Origin: an uncultured Pseudomonadales bacterium
GTDB lineage: Bacteria; Pseudomonadota; Gammaproteobacteria; Pseudomonadales; Azotimanducaceae
Direction of reading: 5' to 3'
Assembly (NCBI GenBank): GCA_958296165.1
Contig: OY282447.1
Coordinates: 1,426,001-1,490,000, forward strand
DNA: 64,000 bases
Shown here: piece after piece, positions 24,096-32,506 of the stretch
How positions within the stretch are numbered: position 1 is the first letter of the stretch
How the letters are laid out: each line of letters begins with the position of its first letter
Notes under the pieces: generated by a model
Databases searched by the model: none
What the model saw: only the letters and a program-made list of their open reading frames with translations
What the model was told of the DNA's origin: nothing
Program-made: the position numbers and the translations under genes

Positions 24096-26042
24096 ATGAC
24101 GGAACCCACACAACATGTGCAGCGACCGCGCTGCCATACCTTGCTAGCTTGGTGCGTGAGCCTTTTCGTCGCAGCCTACGCTGCGGCACCAGCCCACGCG
24201 CAAGCTGTGGCCCCAAACGATTGCGCCGATGCCAATCCAGCCAAAATCTTAGATGACGGCAATGACGAGGACATGATCACCGACGGAGATTCCGTTGCCG
24301 TGGGTTGTGGGTCCGAAGTGCAGCGTAACGAGCAACAAACTGAAGTGTCCGGGGAAGTGCCGGTGGTCACGCTCGATCGCGGCAACGACGGCGAAGTCGA
24401 CGTCTACTTGCTCAAGGTAGACTGCGACGCCAATCCGCAGATGTGCGTCAAAGAGGACCAAGACGAAGAAGGCAACCCAGTCCAAGTCCAAGTGGATGGC
24501 ATCCAATACGCTGATCTCAGCGCCGCATTTGACCCTGAAGACCCTAATGACCTTGCTCTCGGTGCCGACGTTGATGAGGCACGACGTAATTTCGGCCAAC
24601 GTCTGGCCGACCGGCTAGGACAGGTAGACACCAAGAGCCTAACGGAGGACGAAAAGGCAGACCTTAGAACTGCGTTGGATGCACTCCAGGAACTGCACGT
24701 GATCGACACGGACGCCATGAGCGACGAATCGCTCCTCCGCGACGCCACCGTCACCATCAACCTGCCCAAGACGAATGAGCCGCAAGAAGTAGCCGACGGC
24801 GTGGCCGTCGGCAAGGATGCCAAGGTGAAGGCCGACGGCGGTGTCGCTATCGGCGAGGGCGCGACGGTGGGCACGGACGTCGTCACAACACGGACTTTGC
24901 ACGATGACCCCGATTTGGGCGTGTACACCCACTTAGAAGAGACCAAGGAGGGCGGCGGCGGCGTCGACGGCATTGCCATTGGCAATGGCGCCATGGCCAC
25001 GGGCGATGGCAGCATCGCCATCGGTCGTGGCGCGGTGGCCACGGAAGATGGTCAGGTGATGATCGGCACCCATGACATCGGGGCAATGCACGACGGCGTC
25101 ATGGAGAACGAGGCTGGCGTCGCCGAGAACAAGGAAAACATAGCGACGAACGCGACGGGCATCGCGACGAACGCGACGGGCATCGCGACGAACGAGGCTG
25201 GCGTCGCCGAGAACAAGGAAAACATAGCGACGAACGAGGCTGGCGTCGCCGAGAACAAGGAAAACATAGCGACGAACGCGACGGGCATCGCGACGAACGC
25301 GACGGGCATCGCGACGAACGCGACGGGCATCGCGACGAACGCGACGGACATCGCGACGAACGAGGCTGGCGTCGCCGAGAACAAGGAAAACATAGCGACG
25401 AACGCGACGGGCATCGCGACGAACGAGGCTGGCATCGCGACGAACGCGACGGACATCGCGACGAACGAGGCCGGCGTCGCCGAGAACAAGGAAAACATAG
25501 CGACGAACGCGACGGGCATCGCGACGAACGAGGCCGGCGTCGCCGAGAACAAGGAAAACATCGCGACGAACGCGACGGACATCGCGACGAACGAGGCTGG
25601 CGTCGCCGAGAACAAGGAAAACATAGCGACGAACGCGACGGGCGTCGCGGACAACCGCACCATGATCGGTGCCAACAGCATGCGACTGGACGGTCATGAC
25701 GCAGATTTGGCCGCCAACCGAAACCAGCTAAGCCAGCACGCTGCCATGCTGTCGCAACATGCCGACAGCATCCAGAACAACACCATGCAAATTAAGATGC
25801 TAGATGAGCGCGTCAATCAAGTGGCTGCCATGGCCGCCGCGCTTAGCGCTGTGCCAAACGCGCCAGACAGGGACGAGAAGTTCTTCCTAGGGATCGGCAT
25901 GGGCAGCCACGATGGCGAGTCCAGTGTGGCCGCTGGCTTGGCCGGGCGTTTGGGTGCCAACAAGAACATCGTGATCAATGCTGGTGTCGCCAACAGTGGC
26001 GGCGGAACGACTGTTCGCGCTGGCATCGGTTGGTCGTTCTAA
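24096..26042 (+). CDS. YadA-type trimeric autotransporter adhesin
   Basis: Outer-membrane surface protein of 648 residues expected to form trimers (type Vc secretion). An extended signal peptide ends near AYAAAPAHAQA. An acidic region lacking known domains follows (about 40-230). YadA-head repeats come next (DGVAVGKDAKV, GGVAIGEGATV, DGIAIGNGAMA, GSIAIGRGAVA). The stalk has 25 perfect or near-perfect heptads of VAENKEN/IATNATG type, and the C-terminal coiled coil and membrane anchor end FFLGIGMGSHDGESSVAAGLAGRLG ... VRAGIGWSF. The ATG has GAGAGGGA just upstream. It is isolated, with its own promoter and terminator. A role in adhesion or aggregation is inferred from the family. Confidence 0.88.
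   Translation: MTEPTQHVQRPRCHTLLAWCVSLFVAAYAAAPAHAQAVAPNDCADANPAKILDDGNDEDMITDGDSVAVGCGSEVQRNEQQTEVSGEVPVVTLDRGNDGEVDVYLLKVDCDANPQMCVKEDQDEEGNPVQVQVDGIQYADLSAAFDPEDPNDLALGADVDEARRNFGQRLADRLGQVDTKSLTEDEKADLRTALDALQELHVIDTDAMSDESLLRDATVTINLPKTNEPQEVADGVAVGKDAKVKADGGVAIGEGATVGTDVVTTRTLHDDPDLGVYTHLEETKEGGGGVDGIAIGNGAMATGDGSIAIGRGAVATEDGQVMIGTHDIGAMHDGVMENEAGVAENKENIATNATGIATNATGIATNEAGVAENKENIATNEAGVAENKENIATNATGIATNATGIATNATGIATNATDIATNEAGVAENKENIATNATGIATNEAGIATNATDIATNEAGVAENKENIATNATGIATNEAGVAENKENIATNATDIATNEAGVAENKENIATNATGVADNRTMIGANSMRLDGHDADLAANRNQLSQHAAMLSQHADSIQNNTMQIKMLDERVNQVAAMAAALSAVPNAPDRDEKFFLGIGMGSHDGESSVAAGLAGRLGANKNIVINAGVANSGGGTTVRAGIGWSF
25119..25643 (+). repeat. 21-bp coding minisatellite (25 heptad units)
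   Basis: Twenty-five consecutive 21-base units, each encoding one seven-residue stalk turn. Seven are VAENKEN and eighteen are of IATN type ending ATG, ATD or EAG. Units are near-identical in DNA, which predicts length change by slippage or unequal exchange. Changes in whole units keep the frame and would alter stalk length by one heptad each. Confidence 0.9.
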
Positions 26043-26131
26043 GCGAGCGTCTCGTAGAAGGAACACTTAGTACGTCTCAGGCGCTGGCTGGAAGGCGTCG
26101 CCGCACGATCAGCCGAACCTGAGGCCGGAAG

Positions 26132-26170
26132 CAAAGGGCCGGGGGTATCGCCCTCCGGCCCTTTGTTGTC
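26132..26170. terminator. Hairpin terminator after the autotransporter gene
   Basis: CAAAGGGCCGG (26132-26142) pairs with CCGGCCCTTTG (26155-26165) around a 12-base loop that itself can pair GGG/CCC. It lies 90 bases past the autotransporter stop and 34 before the stop of the convergent LLM gene, so it could serve both. Only a weak T-run follows. Confidence 0.6.
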
Positions 26171-26198
26171 GATCATGGCGGGGTCAGTTTCAAGCGGC

Positions 26199-27323
26199 CT
26201 ACGCGAAGTTCGGCATCACCCGCTCTGCGAACAGCCCTAGCGAGTCTTCGAGTTGCTCCGGCGTGTGCAGGCCGGCCGGAATCAGCAGGAACGCTTCGTC
26301 GATCGGCACCGCTGCAGCGACGCGTTCGATGCGCTGGTTGATGGTGTCCGGCGAGCCCACCAAGAGTTCCGGCATGCCTTGGCCGAAGGGTGTTGCCCAC
26401 GTCTTCCAGAACCATTGCATGTCCTCGAACAGGCGCTGCGCTTTCGCGTCTGTCTCGGCGCAGATCATGATGCCGCCCCAGCAGGCCTCGGCGCCGGGCG
26501 GCACGTCGTGGCCGTGTTCCTCGGCCACTTGCCGCCACTCCCGCCACAGCAATTGCAGGAAGTCGGTGTCGCTGGCCAAGACGATGGGGCGGCCTTTGTA
26601 TTTGGCCCAGAACTTGGCCGTGCGCAGGCTCGCCGAGAAGCCTCCGTAGAGCGGTATTTCTTCCTGCAAGGGGCGCGGCGCGATGCCCACTTCCGCAATC
26701 GCCATGTGCTCGTCTACGCCTTGGCCGAATCGGGCATATACCGGATGCTCGTGGGGATTCACGAAGTTCGGCGGCGGAAAGTTCCAGAACTTGCCGCGGT
26801 AGCTGAACGTCTCGCTGGCGAGCGCGGTGGTCACGATGTCTACGAACTCGTTGAAATACTCGCGGTTCAGATCGTCGTCCGGCGTGTTCTTGTTCCACGG
26901 CCCCACCGCGGCCAGCTCGGGGCGCACCTTGAAGTTCTCCACCCAACGGGCCTGGTAGCCGCGCACCAGGCCGACGCCGAAGCGACCGCCAAGCATGTGA
27001 TCCATGGTGGCGATCTTCTCCGCCACGGCGAGCGGGTTGTTAACCGTGGAGACGAAGCCGCAGGTGACGATGCGCATGCGGCGGGTGTGCCGACCCAGCC
27101 ACATCGCCATCAGCGCCGGGTCGTTGGAGATCTCGAAGCCTTCGATTTGCAGGTGGTGCTCCGGGTGGCCGAATGCGAAGTAGCCGTGCTGCTCGGCGAA
27201 GGCGGCCGTGCGGCCGAGCTCGTCGATCATGCGGTGGTAGAGCGCCGGGTCGCGGCCGGCCATGCTCGCTTCGAGCTCGGCGCGGCGGCCGACGGTGCAA
27301 TAGACGAACAAGCCGAACTTCAT
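26199..27323 (-). CDS. LLM-class (bacterial luciferase-like) flavin-dependent oxidoreductase
   Basis: 374 residues. Luciferase-like TIM-barrel monooxygenase, using reduced FMN or F420. The N-terminus KFGLFVYCTVGRRAELEAS is followed by HGYFAFGHPEHHLQIEGFEISNDPALMAMWL, LAVAEKIATMDHMLGGRFGVGLVRG and a C-terminal NQRIERVAAAVPIDEAFLLIP. The conserved EKIATMDHMLGGR block is a family hallmark. The ATG at 27323 has AGGTGG close upstream; longer reading frames to 27752 belong to antisense DNA of the PhyH gene. It is divergent from that dioxygenase gene, which may share the regulatory region. The substrate is unknown. Confidence 0.88.
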   Translation of the reverse strand: MKFGLFVYCTVGRRAELEASMAGRDPALYHRMIDELGRTAAFAEQHGYFAFGHPEHHLQIEGFEISNDPALMAMWLGRHTRRMRIVTCGFVSTVNNPLAVAEKIATMDHMLGGRFGVGLVRGYQARWVENFKVRPELAAVGPWNKNTPDDDLNREYFNEFVDIVTTALASETFSYRGKFWNFPPPNFVNPHEHPVYARFGQGVDEHMAIAEVGIAPRPLQEEIPLYGGFSASLRTAKFWAKYKGRPIVLASDTDFLQLLWREWRQVAEEHGHDVPPGAEACWGGIMICAETDAKAQRLFEDMQWFWKTWATPFGQGMPELLVGSPDTINQRIERVAAAVPIDEAFLLIPAGLHTPEQLEDSLGLFAERVMPNFA

Positions 27324-27389
27324 CGGGCCACCTAGCGACGACTGCGTTAGAGTTAGCGTCGCCCAAAGCGCAGCAAGGTTCAACCAGCT

Positions 27390-28241
27390 ATGGATGATTC
27401 CTGTCTTCAATACCGGCTTGCAGATGACGAACGGCAGCAATTCGAGGAGCAGGGCTTTCTGATCGTGCGCGGCGTTGTGCCGGCGGAGAAGGTGGCCGTG
27501 CTGGCTGCGGCGGCGCACCGCATCGATGCCGAATGGCGGCCCAAGCGCGGCGTCAAACCGCATCACCCGTTGAACGTGCTCGACGCGATTGGCAAGGACG
27601 ACGCCTTCCTGGCACTGCTCGACCTCCCGCAGACGTTCATGAAGGTGGTGGACATCCTCGGCTGGCACATCCAGCTTTACCACTCGCACCTGATCGTCAC
27701 GCCGCCGCTGCCGGTCGGCTACCAGCCGAGGCGGCCAAGACTCGGCTGGCATCAGGACAGCGGTCGGCTGAACCTCGAACTCGAGGGCGAACCGCGCCCG
27801 CGCGTGTCCTTGAAAGTCGGCTTTTTCTTCTCAAGCACCAGGCAGACGAACCGCGGCAACTTCCATGTCGTGCCCGGCAGCCATCGATTCAACCAGCTGG
27901 ATCTGCCGGAGAATCCTCTGCAGGATCATCCGAATGCCACTCCGGTCTGCGCGGACGCCGGCGATGCCGTGTTCTTCGACCGGCGCCTCTGGCACGCCCC
28001 CGGATTGAACCGTTCAGACGTCACGCGCACGGTGCTGTTCTTGGGATACAGCTATCGCTGGCTGCGCCCGCGCGACGACATGACCGTGGCGCACTACCTG
28101 CCGGGGGCGGATCCCATCCGCCGTCAGCTGCTCGGCGAAAGCCCGAACGGCGGTTTCGGCTACACGTCGCCGGCCGACGAAGACGTCCCGCTCAAGACGT
28201 GGCTTGCCGAGAGGCTCGGCGCGAACGCGGTGATTCCTTAA
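27390..28241 (+). CDS. Phytanoyl-CoA dioxygenase-like (PhyH) Fe(II)/2-oxoglutarate oxygenase
   Basis: 283 residues. Double-stranded beta-helix oxygenase that hydroxylates a small substrate using Fe(II) and 2-oxoglutarate. The metal facial triad is visible as GWHQDSG (His-x-Asp) and the distal His in DRRLWHAPGLN, followed by the 2-oxoglutarate-binding Arg (DVTRTVLFLGY). N-terminal DDERQQFEEQGFLIVRGVV is the usual opening. It starts a forward run with rhomboid and UMF1-type transporter genes, 22 bases before the first. PhyH-like enzymes act on many natural products, so the phytanic-acid name should not be taken as the substrate. Confidence 0.87.
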   Translation: MDDSCLQYRLADDERQQFEEQGFLIVRGVVPAEKVAVLAAAAHRIDAEWRPKRGVKPHHPLNVLDAIGKDDAFLALLDLPQTFMKVVDILGWHIQLYHSHLIVTPPLPVGYQPRRPRLGWHQDSGRLNLELEGEPRPRVSLKVGFFFSSTRQTNRGNFHVVPGSHRFNQLDLPENPLQDHPNATPVCADAGDAVFFDRRLWHAPGLNRSDVTRTVLFLGYSYRWLRPRDDMTVAHYLPGADPIRRQLLGESPNGGFGYTSPADEDVPLKTWLAERLGANAVIP

Positions 28242-28263
28242 GGCACTACGTCGGCACGAGGCG

Positions 28264-28854
28264 ATGGAACGATCTGATCTGGCGCAGCGGGCCAGCACCT
28301 TGCTGGCCAGCGTCGGCGCAGTATGGGCCGTCTCGCTCTATTGCCTGTGGTGGGATCCGGGGCTGGCCTACCACTTGGCGGTGATACCGCGCCGGGTAGA
28401 CAGCCTGGTGGGCCTCGTCGGCATGCCGTTCGTGCATGGTTCGCCCCGACACCTCATCGCCAACACGGGGCCGCTAGTCATCTTCGGGGCCATCCTGCTG
28501 AGCCGCGGCAAAGCCTACTTCCTGCTGGTCACGCTATCGATCGCGCTGTCGGGCGGCCTCGTCCTGTGGCTGGGCGGGCGCCAAGCGGCTCACATCGGCG
28601 CGAGCGGCGTGATCTTCGGCTACTTTGGCTTTCTGGTGGTGCGCGGCTTGTATGAGCGCCGCCTCTCGTCGCTAACGGTGACGTTGCTCGTCATTCTCGC
28701 CTACAGCGGCAGCATGGTCTTTGGCCTTGTGCCGCAGCACGGCGTCTCTTGGGAAGCGCACCTGTATGGGCTGCTTGCCGGCATGGGCGTGGCCCGGGTG
28801 GCCTATGGCTTGGACAAGCGCCGCGAGCGGGCCGCGGCCGAGGCGGTGCCTTGA
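28264..28854 (+). CDS. Rhomboid-family intramembrane serine protease
   Basis: 196 residues with about six membrane segments. The catalytic Ser is in HIGASGVIFGYFGF (GASG motif on TM4) and the catalytic His in WEAHLYGLLAGMG (TM6). The L1-loop equivalent and the HGSPRHLIANTGPL segment, with His and Asn of the oxyanion region, are typical. It cleaves transmembrane segments of unknown targets in the inner membrane. The gene ends with a TGA that overlaps the TTG start of the downstream transporter, so the two are translationally coupled. Confidence 0.9.
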   Translation: MERSDLAQRASTLLASVGAVWAVSLYCLWWDPGLAYHLAVIPRRVDSLVGLVGMPFVHGSPRHLIANTGPLVIFGAILLSRGKAYFLLVTLSIALSGGLVLWLGGRQAAHIGASGVIFGYFGFLVVRGLYERRLSSLTVTLLVILAYSGSMVFGLVPQHGVSWEAHLYGLLAGMGVARVAYGLDKRRERAAAEAVP

Positions 28855-30119
28855 AAGGAAGAGTGCGCGCGCTGTTTCGCAACAAGCCTGCCTTCGCTTG
28901 GGCGCTCTACGACTGGGGCAATTCGGCCTTCGCCACCACCGTGATCGCAGGCTTCTTTCCGGTGTTCTTCAAGCAGTATTGGAGCGCCGGCGCGGACGCC
29001 GTGGAAAGCACCGCGCGACTCGGCTTCGCTAACTCGCTGAGCGGGGCTGTGCTTCTGTTGTGCGCACCGATTCTGGGGGCGGTTGCCGATAGCGGCGGTA
29101 CACGCAAGCGCTTCTTGGGAGTCTTCACGGCGCTCGGCATCACGATGTCGGCGGCCTTGTGGCTTGTCGGCGAGGGCAACTGGACTACGGCAGCGCTCGT
29201 CTACGTGCTCGCATCCGTGGGCTTCTCCGGCGCCATCGTGTTCTACGACGCTCTGATCGTCTCGGTGTCCGCGCCGAGCAAATACGACGAAGTTTCCGCG
29301 TTCGGTTTCTCGCTTGGCTATATAGGCGGCGGCCTATTGTTCTTGCTGAACGTGGCGATGACGTTGTGGCCCGAGTTCTTCGGTCTTGCGGGGGCGGCAG
29401 AGGCGGTGCGGCTTTCGTTCATCATGGTGGCGGTGTGGTGGCTGGTATTCTCCATCCCGCTGTTCGCCCGAGTGCCGGAACCGCCGGCGCTCGCGGCCGC
29501 CCGATCCAGCCTGATTGCCGGGTTCCGCGCCCTGCTGCGGACATTTCGGGAGTTCCGCGCTCATCGCATGGCGGCGATTTTCCTGCTGGCGTACTTCTTC
29601 TACATCGATGGCGTTCACACCATCATTCGCATGGCGGTCGATTACGGCATGGCGCTCGGCTTGCCGTCCGAGAGCCTGATCGTCGCCTTGCTCATCACGC
29701 AGTTCGTCGGTTTTCCAGCGGCGCTCGCATTCGGCTTCGCGGCTGCCAAATTGGGGCCGAAACCCGTGCTCTACTTTGGCGTGGCCGTGTACGTCGGCGT
29801 CACGGTGTACGCCTACCTTCTATCGTCGGCGTTGGAGTTCTATATTCTCGCCGCAGTGGTGGGATTGGTGCAGGGCGGCGTACAAGCCATCTCGCGCTCG
29901 CTCTATGCCCGCTTCGTGCCTGCCAACCAGAGCGGCGAGTTCTTCGGCTTCTTTAATATGCTGGGACGATTCGCCGCCATCATCGGGCCGTCGCTGGTGG
30001 CGGTGACCGGGCTCGTCACCGGCAGTTCTCGGCTCGGCATCCTGTCGGTAGCCGTGCTGCTCATAGTCGGCATGGTGTTGCTCGGATTCGTAAAGGAACA
30101 AGCGCCGGCAAACCCGTGA
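28851..30119 (+). CDS. UMF1-family (Atg22-like) MFS transporter
   Basis: 422 residues with about 12 membrane segments. The opening FAWALYDWGNSAFATTVIAGFFPVFF is the hallmark of the UMF1 branch of the major facilitator superfamily. Other signs are GAVADSGGTRKRFLG (MFS loop 2-3) and GGVQAISRSLYARFVP. The reading frame opens earlier (28749), but the UMF1 start lies just after the TTG at 28851, which overlaps the rhomboid stop; a GTG at 28863 is possible but too near its ribosome site. Transported substrate unknown; amino acid efflux is one proposal for relatives. Confidence 0.85.
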   Translation: MKGRVRALFRNKPAFAWALYDWGNSAFATTVIAGFFPVFFKQYWSAGADAVESTARLGFANSLSGAVLLLCAPILGAVADSGGTRKRFLGVFTALGITMSAALWLVGEGNWTTAALVYVLASVGFSGAIVFYDALIVSVSAPSKYDEVSAFGFSLGYIGGGLLFLLNVAMTLWPEFFGLAGAAEAVRLSFIMVAVWWLVFSIPLFARVPEPPALAAARSSLIAGFRALLRTFREFRAHRMAAIFLLAYFFYIDGVHTIIRMAVDYGMALGLPSESLIVALLITQFVGFPAALAFGFAAAKLGPKPVLYFGVAVYVGVTVYAYLLSSALEFYILAAVVGLVQGGVQAISRSLYARFVPANQSGEFFGFFNMLGRFAAIIGPSLVAVTGLVTGSSRLGILSVAVLLIVGMVLLGFVKEQAPANP

Positions 30120-30129
30120 AGGAGGAACC

Positions 30130-30996
30130 ATGGCCTACGCCCACCCCGAATATCTGGTAACGCCAGCCGAACTGGCGCGCGAACTCGGCAGCCCAAGTCT
30201 GCGCATCTTCGACGCCACCGTGTTTCTCACGCCGGCGCCGGATGCGGGCTACCGGGCCGAGTCCGGTTTGGCGAAGTTCGAGGAGGGCCATATTCCGGGC
30301 ACACAGTTCTTGGATCTCGTCAGAGCTGCGTCGGACACCAGCACCGGCCTGGGCTTCAGCTTGCCGCCGGCGAGCCAACTCGAAGCGCTGTTCCGTACAC
30401 TAGGCGTCGACGACGACAGCGAAGTCGTGCTGTACGCCACCGGCCACATGATGTGGGCTACGCGAGCCTGGTGGCTGTTCCGCTATTGCGGCCATCGCCG
30501 CATACGCGTGTTGAACGGCGGCTTCCGGGCTTGGAAAGACGCCGATTTGCCGATCACCGACGAGATTGCGAACTTCCCGCCCGGCACGTTCACGGCGCGC
30601 CCGAACGCCGCATCGTTCGCAGACAAAAGCGCGGTTCTCGCGGCCATTGGCGACGCAGCCGTCTGCACGGTAAACGCTCTGTCACCGGAAGTGCATGCCG
30701 GCGAAGGCGACTTCACCTATGGCCGCCGCGGCCACATTGCCGGCAGCGTCAACGTCTACTATGACGACCTCATGCACGCAGGCTGCTTCAAGGCGGATGA
30801 CGCGCTACGCACGGCATTGAGCGCCAAGGGCATGCTCGATGCGCCGCGTGTGATCGCATACTGCGGCGGCGGCATCTCCGCCACTATCGACGCTTTCGCC
30901 TGCCTTCTGGTGGGCCAGGAGAACGTAGCGGTGTATGACGGCTCGATGTCGGAGTGGGTGCGCGACGAATCCCTGCCCATGGAAACGGGCGCATAG
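30130..30996 (+). CDS. Rhodanese-family sulfurtransferase (two domains)
   Basis: 288 residues. Two rhodanese modules in tandem. The N-terminal one is catalytically silent (DSEVVLYATGHMMWATRAWWLF has no Cys at the active loop), the C-terminal one has the persulfide Cys in VIAYCGGGISATIDAF. That loop departs from CGSGVTA of mercaptopyruvate sulfurtransferases, so thiosulfate, mercaptopyruvate or another donor is possible. GHIPGTQFLDL is the conserved rhodanese opening. The ATG has GGAGGA 3 bases upstream. It ends the PhyH-rhomboid-UMF1 run, 10 bases after the transporter. Confidence 0.88.
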   Translation: MAYAHPEYLVTPAELARELGSPSLRIFDATVFLTPAPDAGYRAESGLAKFEEGHIPGTQFLDLVRAASDTSTGLGFSLPPASQLEALFRTLGVDDDSEVVLYATGHMMWATRAWWLFRYCGHRRIRVLNGGFRAWKDADLPITDEIANFPPGTFTARPNAASFADKSAVLAAIGDAAVCTVNALSPEVHAGEGDFTYGRRGHIAGSVNVYYDDLMHAGCFKADDALRTALSAKGMLDAPRVIAYCGGGISATIDAFACLLVGQENVAVYDGSMSEWVRDESLPMETGA

Positions 30997-31006
30997 GCGC
31001 CGGCAA

Positions 31007-31912
31007 TCAATCGAAGGCGCTGAAGACCTCCTCGTCGAGCTCTTGATACACCTCCGGCCGCTGCTCGATGGATTGCAGGCAGAACTCGTCCACGCCGGCA
31101 TCGATGAACGCCGCACAGCGGTCGATCACATACTGCTTGGCGCCGATCATGGTCCACGGATTGCCGCGCCGGGCCTGCACGGCCTTGCTCTCGTCATGGA
31201 TGAGCTGGATGGGCACGTGCACGGAGCGTCTGATTTCGGCCGGATCCCGCCCCACATCCTCGCAGTGCTTCTCGACGATGCCCCACAGCCGTTTCAGATC
31301 CTCCGGGCCGCAGATGGCGTTCATGATGTCGCCGTACTTGGCCAATGTACGCAGCGTTCGCTTTGGGCCGGTGCCGCCGACCATCACAGGGATTTTACGC
31401 CCTACGCCCTTCGGCGCGAACGGCGCCTGCTTCAACTGGTAATACTTGCCGTTGAAGTCCACGAACCGCTCGGCGGTGAACAGCGCATGTATCAGTGCGC
31501 ATGCCTCCTCCAAGCGGTCTTGGCGTTCTCGCATGGACGGAAACTCCCACCCATACGCCTCGTGTTCACGGATGTTCCAGCCGGCGCCGATGCCTAGGAT
31601 GGCGCGCCCGGCGGAGATTTCGTCGATGGTGGCGGCCATCTTCGCCATGAGCGCGGGGTTGCGATAGGTGTTGCCGGAAACCAGTACGCCAAGCTCCAAC
31701 TTGCTGGTCACCGCCGCCATGCCAGCGAGCAGCGACCAGCCTTCCAACGTTGGGTACAGATCGCTCTCGGCCACGTCGGCCGTGCGCGTCCACGGCGGCA
31801 CGAAGTGGTCGTAGGTGTAGACGCTCGTCCAGCGGCCCTGCTCCATTACGTTGAGCACGCTCTTGATCGTCTCCCAAGACGTCAGTTGGTTGTAGAACTG
31901 TGATCCGAACAT
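31007..31912 (-). CDS. LLM-class oxidoreductase, F420-type
   Basis: 301 residues. Luciferase-like barrel resembling the F420-dependent group: FGSQFYNQLTSWE, TYDHFVPPW, ELGVLVSGNTYRNPALMAKMAATIDEISAGR, LGIGAGWNIREHEAYGWEF and VGGTGPKRTLRTLAKYGD. The ATIDEISAGRAILGIGAGW block is diagnostic of the family. The ATG at 31912 has GAGGGA 4 bases upstream. It follows the unknown three-gene cassette by 18 bases on the same strand, but base composition returns to the genomic norm here, so it may not belong with it. Cofactor and substrate unknown. Confidence 0.87.
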   Translation of the reverse strand: MFGSQFYNQLTSWETIKSVLNVMEQGRWTSVYTYDHFVPPWTRTADVAESDLYPTLEGWSLLAGMAAVTSKLELGVLVSGNTYRNPALMAKMAATIDEISAGRAILGIGAGWNIREHEAYGWEFPSMRERQDRLEEACALIHALFTAERFVDFNGKYYQLKQAPFAPKGVGRKIPVMVGGTGPKRTLRTLAKYGDIMNAICGPEDLKRLWGIVEKHCEDVGRDPAEIRRSVHVPIQLIHDESKAVQARRGNPWTMIGAKQYVIDRCAAFIDAGVDEFCLQSIEQRPEVYQELDEEVFSAFD

Positions 31913-31930
31913 TGGTTCCCTCCGCGACCC

Positions 31931-32506
31931 TTAGCTTGTGTTGTCGCTCTCATCGGTGACGATAGTGTTGTAGCGTTCTCGAATCTGTCGAACGGCAGAT
32001 TCCACCCGCTCTAGATTGTCCTTGAAATTGTCACCTATGCAATTCCTTTGCGCCGAGGGCGTCAGCGCATCCTTCATCGACTGCATCGTTTCGGAGACCG
32101 TTTCAACGACCGCCGTGCCAATCCAAAGCGTGTCTTCCAAGTCTTGGCTGGAGTCAAGCGATTTGCTTGTCATCCTTGTCTTGAAGCTCAAGTTGATAAA
32201 TAGCGAGACCGAAGGGAAACCCCCGAGAGCTACCGAGTGTCCCACGCCATTAACGGCAGAGAGGGCGCTGGCAGGCACTTCGCTGATGTACTTCCGCAAC
32301 GAGTCCATATGGCTCCGCAATTCGACATCGTCTAGGTCCGACAAGAGTTCTTCCCAATCGGACTCACCGAGCTTCGCCTGCGCCATTTGTTCGAATAGTA
32401 ACGTTCCCTGTGTCGATGCACGGGAAGGGTTCTTTTCCTCCATAGCGCGAGCGACAGAGGCGATGTCCTCCTTGCGGCTGAGTAGCTGATCTGGAGTCAA
32501 GTTCAT
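31931..32506 (-). CDS. Unknown protein, third gene of a coupled cassette
   Basis: 191 residues, acidic, mostly helical by eye, no signal peptide or membrane span; one moderately hydrophobic stretch (SAVNGVGHSVALGGFPSVSLFINLSF). I recognise no domain. Its ATG overlaps the TGA of the preceding gene (ATGA at 32503-32506), so translation is coupled. G+C is visibly below the surroundings. Being last in a horizontally acquired-looking unit, it could be an immunity or regulatory partner, but nothing in the sequence shows this. Confidence 0.7.
   Translation of the reverse strand: MNLTPDQLLSRKEDIASVARAMEEKNPSRASTQGTLLFEQMAQAKLGESDWEELLSDLDDVELRSHMDSLRKYISEVPASALSAVNGVGHSVALGGFPSVSLFINLSFKTRMTSKSLDSSQDLEDTLWIGTAVVETVSETMQSMKDALTPSAQRNCIGDNFKDNLERVESAVRQIRERYNTIVTDESDNTS

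Noticed and set aside
25119-25643. Direct repeats suggesting a CRISPR array
   Set aside because: Units are 21 bp, contiguous and coding, with no spacers.
25052-25681. Long reverse-strand open frame over the adhesin repeat (FVAMFSLFSATPAS repeats)
   Set aside because: It mirrors the 21-bp coding repeat on the other strand; without stops only because the repeat unit lacks them in that frame.
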